DNA of 64,000 bases from Actinoplanes siamensis (lineage in GTDB: Bacteria > Actinomycetota > Actinomycetes > Mycobacteriales > Micromonosporaceae): contig NZ_BOMW01000044.1 in assembly GCF_016862395.1 (NCBI RefSeq), positions 47,080 to 111,079 on the forward strand. The letters run 5' to 3'. Under the pieces are notes generated by a model. It was not told the DNA's origin. It worked only from the letters and a program-made list of their open reading frames with translations, and ran no database searches. Below, in pieces: positions 26,384-35,004 of the stretch. The position numbers and the translations under genes were made by a program. Numbering within the stretch: the stretch's first letter is position 1; each line of letters starts with the position of its first letter.

Positions 26384-26650
26384 TCACACCGCCTGACCGG
26401 CGAGCTGCTCGTTGACGTACGACACAGCGGTGTGCGGGCTGCGCAGCCGCTCCAGCGCCTCGTCGTCGGAGATCTTCACCCCGAACCGGTGCTGGAGCTG
26501 GCTGGCCAGCTCGATGAGCGCGAGCGAGTCGTAGCCCATGTCGGCGAAGTCCATCTCGCTGCGGTCACCGGTGAGCTCGACATCGTCGTCGAGCCCGATG
26601 CTGCTGCGCATGATCTCGGTCAGGTCGTCGATGGTGATGTGCTTCGGCAC
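26384..26650 (-). CDS. type II PKS acyl carrier protein
   Basis: 88-residue acyl carrier protein. The phosphopantetheine site is Ser42 in GYDSLAL, preceded by the acidic DMGYD typical of type II PKS ACPs. The GTG at 26650 was chosen from the family length. It sits between CLF (upstream, 65-bp gap) and the aromatase. It carries the growing poly-beta-ketone for KS-alpha/CLF. Confidence 0.95.
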   Translation of the reverse strand: MPKHITIDDLTEIMRSSIGLDDDVELTGDRSEMDFADMGYDSLALIELASQLQHRFGVKISDDEALERLRSPHTAVSYVNEQLAGQAV

Positions 26651-26715
26651 GGTGCTTCCCTTCGGTTCACGAAAACGCCGGGACGGTCCCGGCTCACGGC
26701 GGACGGGGCGGCGGC

Positions 26716-27936
26716 TCAGTCCCGCTGCAGCACGACCGCGGCGGTGAAGCCGCCGTGGCCGCGCACGACGACCACGGCGGTGTGCAGCCGGCGCTGCCGC
26801 GGGTCGCCGAGGACGAGGTCGATCTCGCAGCCCGGGGCGAGCTGGGTGGTGGCGGTGGTGTGCGGCAGCACGTTGTGCCGCATGGCCAGCAGGGCGGTGG
26901 CCACGTCCAGGGCGCCGCCGCCCGCGTACAGCCGGCCGGTAAGCGTCTTGGGCGCGGTGACCGGCACCCCGCGGGCGCCGAATACCTCGGCCAGGGCCGC
27001 GGCCTCGTCCCGGTCGTCCTCGGGGGTGCCCATGGCGTCGGCGAACACCACGTCGACGTCGCGGGGCGCGATGCCGGCGTCCGCCAGCGCGCCCCGGATC
27101 ACCCGGCCCAGCGCCCGCGGACGGCCCCGGCCGGGCGCCGGGTCGATGCCGGAGGCGTAACCCGCGATGCGGCCGTAGGGGATCCGGTCGCCGAGCGCCT
27201 CCTCGTCCTCCACGATCAGGATGGCGCCGCCCTCGCCGGGAAGGTAGCCGCTGGCACTCGCGTCGAACGGCACGTAGGCGCCGTCCGGGTCGTCCACCGT
27301 GGAGATCCGGCCGTTGGTGAGCTGGGCGGTGAGGCCGTACGGGCAGAGCGAGGCGTCCAGGCCGCCGGCCACCACCAGACCGGTGCCGGACCGGATCAGG
27401 CGGCGGGCGTGCCCGAGGCTGTCCAGTCCCCCGGCCTGCTCGTTGCAGACCACGCCGCACGGTCCGCGCATGCCGTACCGGATGGCGAGTTGTCCGGTGG
27501 TCGCCGCGTAGAACCAGGCGATCGACTGGTACGCGCCCACCCGTGACGGCCCCTCCTGGTACAGCCGGACCATCTCCTGTTGGCCGAACTCGGTGCCGCC
27601 GGAGGAACTGGCCGTGACGACCGCCATGTCGTACTCGGGCCGGGCAGCCGGATTCACGTCCGCGTCGGCCAGGGCCGCGTCGGCCGCCGCGATGCTCATG
27701 TGGGTCCAGACGTCCATCTGCGGGAGCAGGCGGCCGGAGACGTGGTCACGCGCGACGAAGCCGGGCACCTGCCCGGCCAGACGCACCGGGTACGACGCGG
27801 GGTCGAAGCGGGTGATCCGGCCGATGCCGGACTTGCCACGCAGGACCGCCTGCCAGTGGGCGTCGGTCCCGATTCCGGTCGGCGCCACCACGCCGATACC
27901 GGTGATCACGGCATTTCTGACCCCTGAGGCATTCAT
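26716..27936 (-). CDS. chain length factor (KS-beta)
   Basis: 406-residue KS-beta. The ketosynthase nucleophile is replaced by Gln167 in CNEQAGG, the hallmark of CLFs, which decarboxylate malonyl-ACP and set chain length. It heads the long core operon. Its KS-alpha partner is twelve genes downstream at 18658 instead of adjacent. SARP-type heptamers lie 71-88 bp upstream. A GTG two codons upstream (27942) has better spacing to AAGGG and may be the real start. Confidence 0.95.
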   Translation of the reverse strand: MNASGVRNAVITGIGVVAPTGIGTDAHWQAVLRGKSGIGRITRFDPASYPVRLAGQVPGFVARDHVSGRLLPQMDVWTHMSIAAADAALADADVNPAARPEYDMAVVTASSSGGTEFGQQEMVRLYQEGPSRVGAYQSIAWFYAATTGQLAIRYGMRGPCGVVCNEQAGGLDSLGHARRLIRSGTGLVVAGGLDASLCPYGLTAQLTNGRISTVDDPDGAYVPFDASASGYLPGEGGAILIVEDEEALGDRIPYGRIAGYASGIDPAPGRGRPRALGRVIRGALADAGIAPRDVDVVFADAMGTPEDDRDEAAALAEVFGARGVPVTAPKTLTGRLYAGGGALDVATALLAMRHNVLPHTTATTQLAPGCEIDLVLGDPRQRRLHTAVVVVRGHGGFTAAVVLQRD

Positions 27937-28006
27937 GGTCACCGATTGCCCTTTCCCCGTCTCCGCCGGTCTGACGTCGTCAGTCTCTGGCGGCACCCTG
28001 GAATCC

Positions 28007-28027
28007 TTCTCGAAGGGACCTCGACGG
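28007..28027. promoter_or_regulatory. SARP-type direct repeats in front of the CLF operon
   Basis: TCGAAGG (28010) and TCGACGG (28021) are exactly 11 bp apart; in the minus-strand direction the same bases read TCGAGGT and TCGAGAA, also 11 bp apart, about 70-90 bp upstream of CLF. This gives the core operon its own activator-dependent promoter inside an otherwise continuous minus-strand gene run. Confidence 0.65.
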
Positions 28028-28049
28028 TCCGGCCCGTGCGCCGGCCGCG

Positions 28050-28496
28050 TCAGGCGAGCGCGACGGCGTTGCCCAGCAGGGCGAGCAGGGCCAGGCCGGT
28101 ACGCAGCAGGTGCCAGCGCCGCCAGAGCGGGCGCGGGTCCTGCCAGTCGCCGGGCAGCCGGTCCGGGTCCAGCGCCTTGACCCGGCGGTTGAGCGGCACG
28201 TTGCAGAAGTGCGAGACGACCGAGACACCCACCAGCAACAGCGCGCACCCGGCGAACAGCTGCCGGGTGGGGCCGCCGGCGACAACCGCGAGCACGATGT
28301 CGAGCACCGCCGAGGTCAGCACGACGACAGGCATCGTGGGGTCCCAGTTGCGGCCGATCAGCCGGTGCGCGTACACGTACCGGTCCGGCGGCATGGCGAA
28401 CAGCCCGGGCAGCACGCTGAGCGCGACGGCGAACAGCACGCCGGCCACCAGGCCGCTGCCCACCACGGCGAGCACTCCGAGAGTCTGCTGCAGCAT
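28050..28496 (-). CDS. DUF1772 membrane protein, anthrone-oxygenase-like (copy 2)
   Basis: 148-residue four-helix membrane protein, paralogous to the one at 25434. It shares RYVYAHRLI, CNVPLNRRVKALDPDRLP and a terminal WHLLRT, all in the same relative positions. The presence of two copies suggests two ring oxidations or a heteromeric membrane oxygenase. It is the last gene of the upstream minus-strand tailoring operon (33681 to 28050). Confidence 0.8.
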   Translation of the reverse strand: MLQQTLGVLAVVGSGLVAGVLFAVALSVLPGLFAMPPDRYVYAHRLIGRNWDPTMPVVVLTSAVLDIVLAVVAGGPTRQLFAGCALLLVGVSVVSHFCNVPLNRRVKALDPDRLPGDWQDPRPLWRRWHLLRTGLALLALLGNAVALA

Positions 28497-28551
28497 GGTT
28501 TCCTCCTCCCGGCGGCGGCCGGTCCGCCGGCGCGGCCCGGCCGCCGCCGCG

Positions 28552-29439
28552 TCAGCGGGACGCGACGGGCGCCGCGGCGGTGAACTCGGCGAGCACCGCC
28601 GCGTCCTCGTCGCCGCGGCCGCCGCGCACCACTGTGGCGAAGCGCTCGGCGGCCCGCTCGGTCACCGGCAGCCGTACCTGGTGCTCCGCCGCCTCCGCGC
28701 AGGCCAGGTCCAGGTCCTTGCGCATCAGCTCGGCGCGGAAACCGGCCGGCCGATAGTTGTGCCCGGCCATGTATCCGGCCCGGAAGCTCAGCACCGGGGA
28801 CCGCCAGCCGCTGTGCTCCAGCGCGGTGAGCAGGACGTCGCGGGGCAGTCCGGCGGCCTCCACCAGCCCGACCGCCTCGGCCAGCCCCGCCGTCTGCACC
28901 CCGAGCAGCAGGTTGAAGGCGAGCTTCACGGTGCTGGCCAGACCGGACCGGCCGACGTGCCGCACCTGCTGGCCGCACGCCCGCAGGACCGGGCCCACCC
29001 GCTCGGCGATCGCCGGGTCGCCGGCGGTGAGGATCCGCAGGCGGCCCTCACGCGCCATCGGCGGGTTGCCGATCACGCACGCCTCCACCCGGTCGACGCC
29101 GAGCGCCGAGAGACGTTCCCCGGCCGAGCGGGCGAACGTCGGCGAGACCGTGCTGGTGTCGACGACGGTCGTGCCGCGCGGCGGGGATCCGGCTCCGAAC
29201 AGGACCTCGGTCACCGCCGCCTCGTCTGCCAGGCTCAGCACCACGACCGGCGCGGCGGCGAAGGCGTCCGTCGCGCTCGCCGCCACCGAGGCGCCGAGCG
29301 CGGCCAGCGGCTCGGCCCGCGCCGCCGTACGGTTGAAGACCGTGACGGCGAAGCCGGCGCGCAGCAGCGAGGCCGCCATGCCCGAGCCCATCGCCCCCAG
29401 CCCGATGACGGCCACCGACGGCCGCTCCGCGGCGCTCAT
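28552..29439 (-). CDS. NAD(P)-dependent beta-hydroxyacid dehydrogenase-type protein
   Basis: 295-residue member of the 3-hydroxyisobutyrate/6-phosphogluconate dehydrogenase superfamily. The cofactor site is GLGAMGSGMA at residues 13-22, and the all-alpha C-terminal domain contains the conserved lysine in ASTVKLAFNLLLG. The substrate signature usually written DAPVSGG is altered to EACVIGNP, so the normal hydroxyacid substrate may not apply. It is coupled to the SchA/CurD gene by ATGA. A reductive tailoring or imine-reductase-like role is possible, since this superfamily also contains imine reductases. Confidence 0.8.
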   Translation of the reverse strand: MSAAERPSVAVIGLGAMGSGMAASLLRAGFAVTVFNRTAARAEPLAALGASVAASATDAFAAAPVVVLSLADEAAVTEVLFGAGSPPRGTTVVDTSTVSPTFARSAGERLSALGVDRVEACVIGNPPMAREGRLRILTAGDPAIAERVGPVLRACGQQVRHVGRSGLASTVKLAFNLLLGVQTAGLAEAVGLVEAAGLPRDVLLTALEHSGWRSPVLSFRAGYMAGHNYRPAGFRAELMRKDLDLACAEAAEHQVRLPVTERAAERFATVVRGGRGDEDAAVLAEFTAAAPVASR

Positions 29440-29819
29440 GCGCCGGCCGCCGGGTGGGTCTCGACCGACAGCTGCGAGACCGGGCGCATCACCGCGTCCC
29501 GGAAGTACGCCTGGAACTTCTCCGGACTCGACGTGTCGCGCGGGGTGGCCAGGAACGGCTGCAGCTTCTCCTCGATCAGGTGCACGCCGCGCTGGGCCGC
29601 CACGTGCCGGCCGATGGCGGCGAAGTCCCCTTCGAAGTGGATGATCCGGACGACCACGTCCTCCTTCACGAAGACCGCGGTGCCGAGCAGCCGTCCGGCC
29701 GTCCGGCCCTCGCCGTCCCGGAAGTCGGGCGTGTCCATCCGCTGGAAGCCGGCGAAGATCTCGGCGATCTCGTCGTCGTGCCCGGGCTGCACCCGGTACA
29801 TGATCGCGGCGTACGGCAT
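29436..29819 (-). CDS. SchA/CurD-like polyketide-associated protein (copy 1)
   Basis: 127-residue protein of the SchA/CurD-like family found in aromatic PKS clusters (spore pigments, curamycin). Signatures are MPYAAIMYRVQPGHDDEIAEIFAGF, a central VRIIHFEGD strand and LQPFLATPRDT. It is probably a dimeric alpha-beta barrel cyclase or monooxygenase. The copy at 35005 has the same motifs. It overlaps both neighbours, the SDR upstream and the dehydrogenase downstream, so it is tightly co-expressed. Confidence 0.85.
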   Translation of the reverse strand: MPYAAIMYRVQPGHDDEIAEIFAGFQRMDTPDFRDGEGRTAGRLLGTAVFVKEDVVVRIIHFEGDFAAIGRHVAAQRGVHLIEEKLQPFLATPRDTSSPEKFQAYFRDAVMRPVSQLSVETHPAAGA

Positions 29820-30556
29820 CAGATTCCTCCGTCCACGGGCAGGGTCGTTCCGGTGATGTAGCGCGACGCGTCCCCGGCCAGGAAGAGCACCGCCGCGGCG
29901 ACGTCCTCCGGCTGGCAGATGCGGCCCAGGGCGGTCATGCCGACGATGCGGCTCACCGCCTGTGGCGGCAGTCCCGCACCCGGCTCGGTCTCGGTCAGCG
30001 CGGGCGCTACCGTGTTGACCCGGATGCCGCGCGGTCCCACCTCCTTGCAGAGCGCACGGGTGAACCCGATCAGCGCCGCCTTCGAGGTGGTGTAGTGCAC
30101 GCCGTTGGACCGCCCGCGCAGCGCCACCGACGAACCGATGTTGACCACCGATCCGCCGTCGGCGACCAGCGGCAGCACCGCCGAGGTGACCAGGTACGCC
30201 GTCGTGACGTTGTGGCCGACCACCCGGTCCCACTCCTCGTCACGGAGTTGGTCGAACGGCACGTTGCCGTCCACTCCCACGTTGTTGACCAGCACGTCCA
30301 GTCCACCGAAGGTCTCTTCGGCCGCCTGAGCCAGCTGATCGGCCCCGGCCCGGGTGGTGACGTCGGCGGCCACCACCCGATGGCCCGGGCCGCGCGCGTC
30401 GAGCTCGGCCTGCAGGTCCTTGGCCGCCTGGTCGGACGAGTGATAGCAGGTGAGCACCCGGGCGCCGCCGTCGGCGAAGGCCAGCACGGTGGCCCGCCCG
30501 ATGCCCTTGCTCCCGCCGGTCAGCAGCACTCTCTTTCCGCTGACTCCGAGGTCCAT
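29819..30556 (-). CDS. SDR reductase (second ketoreductase)
   Basis: 245-residue SDR with TGGSKGIGRA, NNVG in place of NNAG, Ser in NIGSS and YTTSK. It is similar in design to the ketoreductase at 24648, with the same C-terminal pattern (RYITGTTLPVDGGI against RYVTGATIAVDGGI). It lies in the upstream tailoring operon, with its stop overlapping the SchA/CurD start. Likely reduces a ring or side-chain ketone of the aglycone. Confidence 0.88.
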   Translation of the reverse strand: MDLGVSGKRVLLTGGSKGIGRATVLAFADGGARVLTCYHSSDQAAKDLQAELDARGPGHRVVAADVTTRAGADQLAQAAEETFGGLDVLVNNVGVDGNVPFDQLRDEEWDRVVGHNVTTAYLVTSAVLPLVADGGSVVNIGSSVALRGRSNGVHYTTSKAALIGFTRALCKEVGPRGIRVNTVAPALTETEPGAGLPPQAVSRIVGMTALGRICQPEDVAAAVLFLAGDASRYITGTTLPVDGGI

Positions 30557-30574
30557 GTCTCGATGTCCTCTCTC

Positions 30575-32071
30575 TCAGCCCGCGGCCGGCGCGGGGTCGG
30601 CGGCCACGGTGGCCGGTTCGGGGGCGAGCGCGGCGCTCAACCGGCGCCGGCCCAGGTGGAAGGCGATCCCGGCGGCCACCGCCAGGCCGCCCAGCACGGC
30701 GAAGTAGCGCGGCAGCGGGACTGTCGTGCTCAGCCGGGCGAGGGCGCCGTTGCCGACCCCGCCGCCGATGGCGGCGAAGAGCCAGTACATCCCCATGACC
30801 CGGCCCAGGAACGCCATCGGCAGCACCTCGGCGCAGGCCGCGATGCTGGCCGCGGCCACCACGATCTCGCCGACCGCGTTGCACAGGTAGCAGGCGACGA
30901 GCCAGCCCGCGGAGGCGCGTGCCGGTCCCGCGGCGGTCACCGCGGCCACCGCCATCAGCAGGAAACCGGCGCCGACCAGGGCGAGGCCGGTGGCGAGCCG
31001 GCCGGCCAGAGCGTGCCGCCGGCCGTACCGTGGCAGCACCGACGCCAGCACCGGCGCGAAGACCAGCAGTCCCAGCGGCGTCACCGCCTGCAGCCAGCTG
31101 GCCGGGACGAGGAAGCCGCCGAACTGGCGGTCGACCTCGTCACGGGCGAACGCGGTGAGCACCGACCCGGCCTGCGCGATGATCATCCAGAACAGCGTCG
31201 TGCCCAGGAAAACCAGCAGGAACACCCGCAGGCGACGGCGATCGGCCGCCCCGAGCAGCGGGTCACGGTGGAGCCAGACGTAGCCGCCCACGGTCAGCAG
31301 CAGGCTGACCAGGCCGACGACCGCGACCCCGCCGAGCACGCCGACGCGCCCGGTGACCGCACCGGCGACGAGCGCCGCCACCAGCAGGCCACCCACCGCC
31401 GCCCAGACACCCACCCGGCGGCGTTCGGCCTCGTCGAGCGGCCGGCGCGGCGACGTGCCGGCACCATCGAAGCCCGGCGCGGTGACCAGCAGCCACACAC
31501 CGCAGGCCGCCATCACGGCCGCGCCGAGCCCGAAGCCCAGCTGCCAGTCGACCCGCTCCCCGACGAACCCGGTCACCAGAGGCGCCACCAGGGCGCTGAA
31601 CTGGGTGCCGACGTACATCAGCGAGATGCCCGACTCCCGGGCGGCCTGGTCGGGCAGCAGGGTGTTGACCAGCGCCTGATGGTTGGGTTTGAACAGGGCC
31701 CCGCCCACCGCCACCACGGCCAGGCCGGTCAGCGCCGCCCCCGGCCACGGACACGCCAGCATCGCGTATCCGGCCGCGCTGAGCATGCTCCCCCCGATCA
31801 GCGCCGGGCGCTGGCCCAGGACCCGGTCACCGAGCCAGCCGCCGAGCAGACTGAGCGCGAACATCAGCGAGACCCACATGCCGAACAGCGCGGCCGCGTC
31901 ACCGATCGACAGCCCGAGGCCGCCGTCGGCTCGCGCGCCCGCGGCGAACAGCACGAGCACCGCGTGCATGCCGTAGTAGCCGAACCGCTCCAGGGCATCG
32001 GCCACGAACAGCGACCGGTACCAGGCGGGCATGCGGGACAGGCTGACCTGTCCGGTGGGCGGCCCGGTCAC
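30575..32071 (-). CDS. POT/PTR2-type transporter
   Basis: 498-residue polytopic membrane protein with about 12-14 helices. The opening ERFGYYGMHAVLVLF and GGWLGDR loop are hallmarks of the proton-dependent oligopeptide transporter family, related to the major facilitator fold. Members normally import di- and tripeptides, but within a biosynthetic cluster it may export the product or move an amino-acid conjugate. The GTG at 32071 overlaps the stop of the FAD monooxygenase. No other dedicated exporter is visible in the window. Confidence 0.85.
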   Translation of the reverse strand: MTGPPTGQVSLSRMPAWYRSLFVADALERFGYYGMHAVLVLFAAGARADGGLGLSIGDAAALFGMWVSLMFALSLLGGWLGDRVLGQRPALIGGSMLSAAGYAMLACPWPGAALTGLAVVAVGGALFKPNHQALVNTLLPDQAARESGISLMYVGTQFSALVAPLVTGFVGERVDWQLGFGLGAAVMAACGVWLLVTAPGFDGAGTSPRRPLDEAERRRVGVWAAVGGLLVAALVAGAVTGRVGVLGGVAVVGLVSLLLTVGGYVWLHRDPLLGAADRRRLRVFLLVFLGTTLFWMIIAQAGSVLTAFARDEVDRQFGGFLVPASWLQAVTPLGLLVFAPVLASVLPRYGRRHALAGRLATGLALVGAGFLLMAVAAVTAAGPARASAGWLVACYLCNAVGEIVVAAASIAACAEVLPMAFLGRVMGMYWLFAAIGGGVGNGALARLSTTVPLPRYFAVLGGLAVAAGIAFHLGRRRLSAALAPEPATVAADPAPAAG

Positions 32072-33681
32072 GACCGGTGTCCTGAGGCGCGTGCCAGCGC
32101 GCCGGCGAGCATCTCGTCCGCGTCGGTGACCGCACCGGCCGAGCGCCACGCGACGAACGCGTCCGGGCGGACCAGCACGGCGCCGCCCGGCGACACGTCG
32201 TACGCCGTGGCCCAGTCCACGCCGTCCGGCCGCAGGTCGCCGTCCTCGGCGATCACGTAGTTGCGCAGCGGCACACCCGTCTGCTTGGCCGCCCGCTCGG
32301 CCGCCTCCGTCCACGCGGTGCCGGAGCTGCCGGTGAGCAGCACGAAGCGGTCCCAGAACAGGTCGATCGTGGAGATCCGCTCGCCGTCGCGCCGCAGCGG
32401 GACGTGCGGGGCCCGGGTGCCCGGTTTGCCGTCCAGGACCAGGGCCGGGGTGAGCACCGCGGCGTCCGGCTCGACGCCCAGGATCCCGCTCGAGATGTAC
32501 CGGTAGCCCAGCGTGATGATGATGTCGTCGACCATGGCCGCCCGGGTCGCCTCGTCGGCGTACCCGTGCCGGATCCGGTTGCGGATGATGGCCTGCTCGG
32601 CCATCGCCCTGCCGACCCGGCGGCGCTCGGCGTCGTACGTGTCGAGCAGCGCCGGGCCGCCCGTGCCGCCGAGCACCGCGGCGAGCTTCCAGGCCAGGTT
32701 GTGCGCGTCGTGGATGCCGGTGTTCGCGCCGAACCCACCGGCCGGCGGGTGCACGTGCGCGGCGTCCCCGGCCAGGAAGACCCGGCCCACCCGGAACGTC
32801 TCGGCCACCAGTTGGGCGCCCTCCCACGGCACCTTCGCCATCACCTCGACGTCCAGGTCCGCCTTGCCCGCGCCGGCCCGAAGCAGCTCGACGCAGCGCT
32901 CGTCGGTGAAGTCCTCGGGGCCCTCGCCCTTCTCCGGGAAGTAGATCGGGGCGGCCAGCCAGGGGTCACGGCCGTGCAGCCGGGACAGGCCCATCGAGAC
33001 ACCGGGCGCCGCGGTCGCGTAGCAGAGGATGAACTTGCGGCCCTTGAGCAGGTTCTCCAGCTCCGGGGCGCGGAAATAGATGCTCATCGCGTGGAAGACC
33101 GCGCCGCGTCCCTCACGCCGCACACCCAGCAGATCGCGGGTGGTGCTGGACGCGCCGTCCGCACCGATCAGGTACTTCGCCCGGACGGTGAGGACCTCAC
33201 CGGTCTCCCGGTCGCGGGCGATGGCGGTGACTCCCTGGTCGTCCTGCTCGATCGACTCCAGCTGCGTGCCGAACCGCAGGTCGCAGCCGCCCTGCCGGGC
33301 GTACTCGGTAAGCACCACCTCGTAGCGGTCCTGCCCGCAGCCCATCACCCGTTCCGGGCTGATGCCCGGACCGTCCAGCGAGGGCGACTCGAGCACCTCG
33401 GCGTCGTCGATCTCGGCGTACGTGTTGACCCGGATGATCCCGCCCTCGAAATAGGGGTGGGAGTCGCCCATCTCGAGCGCCCGGATGTCGGCGCCGATCC
33501 CGGCGGCCCGGAACAACTCCATGGTGCGTGCCTGCAGGCCCGGGGCACGGGGCAGCCGTGAGGTGCCGCTGCGTTTCTCGACCAGCAGGGTACGGATTCC
33601 GTGCCGGCCGAGGAACAGGGCGGCGGACAGGCCGACCGGCCCGGCCCCCACGATCAGCACGGGAACTTCGACGGTTGACAT
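32068..33681 (-). CDS. FAD-dependent aromatic hydroxylase (TcmG/PgaE type)
   Basis: 537-residue class A flavin monooxygenase of the long, phenol-hydroxylase-like type. It has GAGPVGLSAALFLGRHG near residue 11, LIGADGASS near 165 and VFLAGDAAHVHPPAGGFGAN near 290, followed by a C-terminal thioredoxin-like domain. TcmG, PgaE and RdmE relatives hydroxylate polycyclic aromatics. The second of two closely spaced ATGs (33681) was chosen since GAGAGGA lies 6 bp before it. It heads a minus-strand operon reaching 28050 and is divergent from the O-methyltransferase at 33934. Confidence 0.93.
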   Translation of the reverse strand: MSTVEVPVLIVGAGPVGLSAALFLGRHGIRTLLVEKRSGTSRLPRAPGLQARTMELFRAAGIGADIRALEMGDSHPYFEGGIIRVNTYAEIDDAEVLESPSLDGPGISPERVMGCGQDRYEVVLTEYARQGGCDLRFGTQLESIEQDDQGVTAIARDRETGEVLTVRAKYLIGADGASSTTRDLLGVRREGRGAVFHAMSIYFRAPELENLLKGRKFILCYATAAPGVSMGLSRLHGRDPWLAAPIYFPEKGEGPEDFTDERCVELLRAGAGKADLDVEVMAKVPWEGAQLVAETFRVGRVFLAGDAAHVHPPAGGFGANTGIHDAHNLAWKLAAVLGGTGGPALLDTYDAERRRVGRAMAEQAIIRNRIRHGYADEATRAAMVDDIIITLGYRYISSGILGVEPDAAVLTPALVLDGKPGTRAPHVPLRRDGERISTIDLFWDRFVLLTGSSGTAWTEAAERAAKQTGVPLRNYVIAEDGDLRPDGVDWATAYDVSPGGAVLVRPDAFVAWRSAGAVTDADEMLAGALARASGHRS

Positions 33682-33776
33682 CCACATTCCTCTCTGCCGG
33701 TGGCGCGCGGCGCCGCGAATCCATCGGCACGGTCGTCGCCGCCGGATCACCGGCAAGAGACAGTGCTACGCACCCC

Positions 33777-33877
33777 CGCTCGAGAATCTCTGGCGCAGCA
33801 GTCCGGCGCTGCTGGGGCGGTACGCGCGGGGGCCGGCTCCACAGCACGTCGAGTGGTCCTCCACAGCCGCTCGGCAG
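33777..33877. promoter_or_regulatory. SARP-type repeats in divergent promoter region
   Basis: On the plus-strand side TCGAGTG (33849), TCCACAG (33860) and TCGGCAG (33871) follow at exact 11-bp steps before the gene at 33934. On the minus-strand side a TCGAGCG heptamer covers 33777-33783, about 96 bp before the gene starting at 33681. Confidence 0.5.
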
Positions 33878-33933
33878 GATCCCGACGCGGCGGTACCCGA
33901 TCGCCGGCTCGTGTCTCGAGAGGAAAGCCCTGT

Positions 33934-34938
33934 ATGACCACCGCAACGGATGTCAGCACGCCGGCCGGCCTGATGCGCCTGGGCAACGCGTTCTGCGACG
34001 CCAAGGCCCTGCTCACGGCGGTCGACCTCGACCTCTTCACCCACCTGCAGGCAGGGCCGGCCACCCAGGAGGAGATCCGGCAACGGCTTCACCTGCACGG
34101 CCGCGGGCTGTCCGACTTCCTGCACCTGCTCACCGCGCTCGGTGTGCTGGTCAAGGACGGCGACCGCTTCGGCAACGCCCCGGGCGCCGAGGCCTATCTG
34201 GTCCGCGGCAAGCCCAGCTATGTCGGCGGCTTCATGCACCGGGCGAACCGCAACCTCTATCCGGCCTGGGGCAAACTGGACGAGGCGCTGCGCACCGGGC
34301 GGCCGCAGTCCGGTGGTCGGTTCGAGGACGTGCTCGCCCGTCCCGAGGTGCTGCGTCAGTTCATCGGCATGATGGACGCGCTCACCCAGCAGCTCGCGCC
34401 GGAACTGGTGGACGCGTACGACTGGGGCCGGCACGCCACCCTGCTGGATGTGGGCGGCTGCCGCGGCAACTTCGCCTCCCACGTGGTCAAGGCGTTCCCG
34501 GACATCGAGGGCCACGTCTTCGACATGCCGGCGATGGAGCCGTTCTTCGACGAGCTGATGGCCGGGCTGGACCTGACCGGCCGGGTGACGTTCCACGGCG
34601 GCAGCTTCTTCGTCGACCCGCTGCCGACGGCCGACGTGGTGGTGCTCGGCCACGTGCTGCACGACTGGGACGAGCAGCAGCGGGCGGCCCTGGTCCGCAA
34701 GGCGTACGACGCGGTCCGTCCCGGCGGGGCGCTGGTCGTCTACGACCGGATGCTCGACGACGACCCGCGGCACGTGGAGAACCTGGTGATCAGCCTCGAC
34801 ATGCTGCTGGTGACCGACGGCGGCGCCGAATACCCGGTGAGCGAGCTGCGCCGGAACGCCGAGGCCGCCGGCTTCGGCTCGGTGACCGATCAGCCGCTCG
34901 GCGACTACGACACGTTCGTGGTGTGCCGCAAGGACTGA
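33934..34938 (+). CDS. O-methyltransferase
   Basis: 334-residue O-methyltransferase of the acetylserotonin-OMT class. A winged-helix dimerisation domain (about 10-95, LHGRGLSDFLHLL) precedes the SAM domain with DVGGCRGNFASH near residue 170 and the catalytic region GHVLHDWDEQQRA near 238. It is closely similar to the gene at 39209 in motif after motif, so the two are recent paralogues with different positions of attack. Its promoter region has SARP-type repeats. It ends at a 15-bp hairpin. Confidence 0.92.
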   Translation: MTTATDVSTPAGLMRLGNAFCDAKALLTAVDLDLFTHLQAGPATQEEIRQRLHLHGRGLSDFLHLLTALGVLVKDGDRFGNAPGAEAYLVRGKPSYVGGFMHRANRNLYPAWGKLDEALRTGRPQSGGRFEDVLARPEVLRQFIGMMDALTQQLAPELVDAYDWGRHATLLDVGGCRGNFASHVVKAFPDIEGHVFDMPAMEPFFDELMAGLDLTGRVTFHGGSFFVDPLPTADVVVLGHVLHDWDEQQRAALVRKAYDAVRPGGALVVYDRMLDDDPRHVENLVISLDMLLVTDGGAEYPVSELRRNAEAAGFGSVTDQPLGDYDTFVVCRKD

Positions 34939-34949
34939 GTCCGGCACGG

Positions 34950-34985
34950 GCGTCCGGGACGGCCTTCGAGGGCCGTCCCGGACGC
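34950..34985. terminator. hairpin between convergent genes
   Basis: A perfect 15-bp inverted repeat (34950-34964 and 34971-34985, 6-base loop) lies between the convergent O-methyltransferase and SchA/CurD genes. No T-run follows on the plus strand; it is a probable bidirectional terminator. Confidence 0.65.
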
Positions 34986-35004
34986 CTGTCGCGGCGGCGC
35001 CGGC

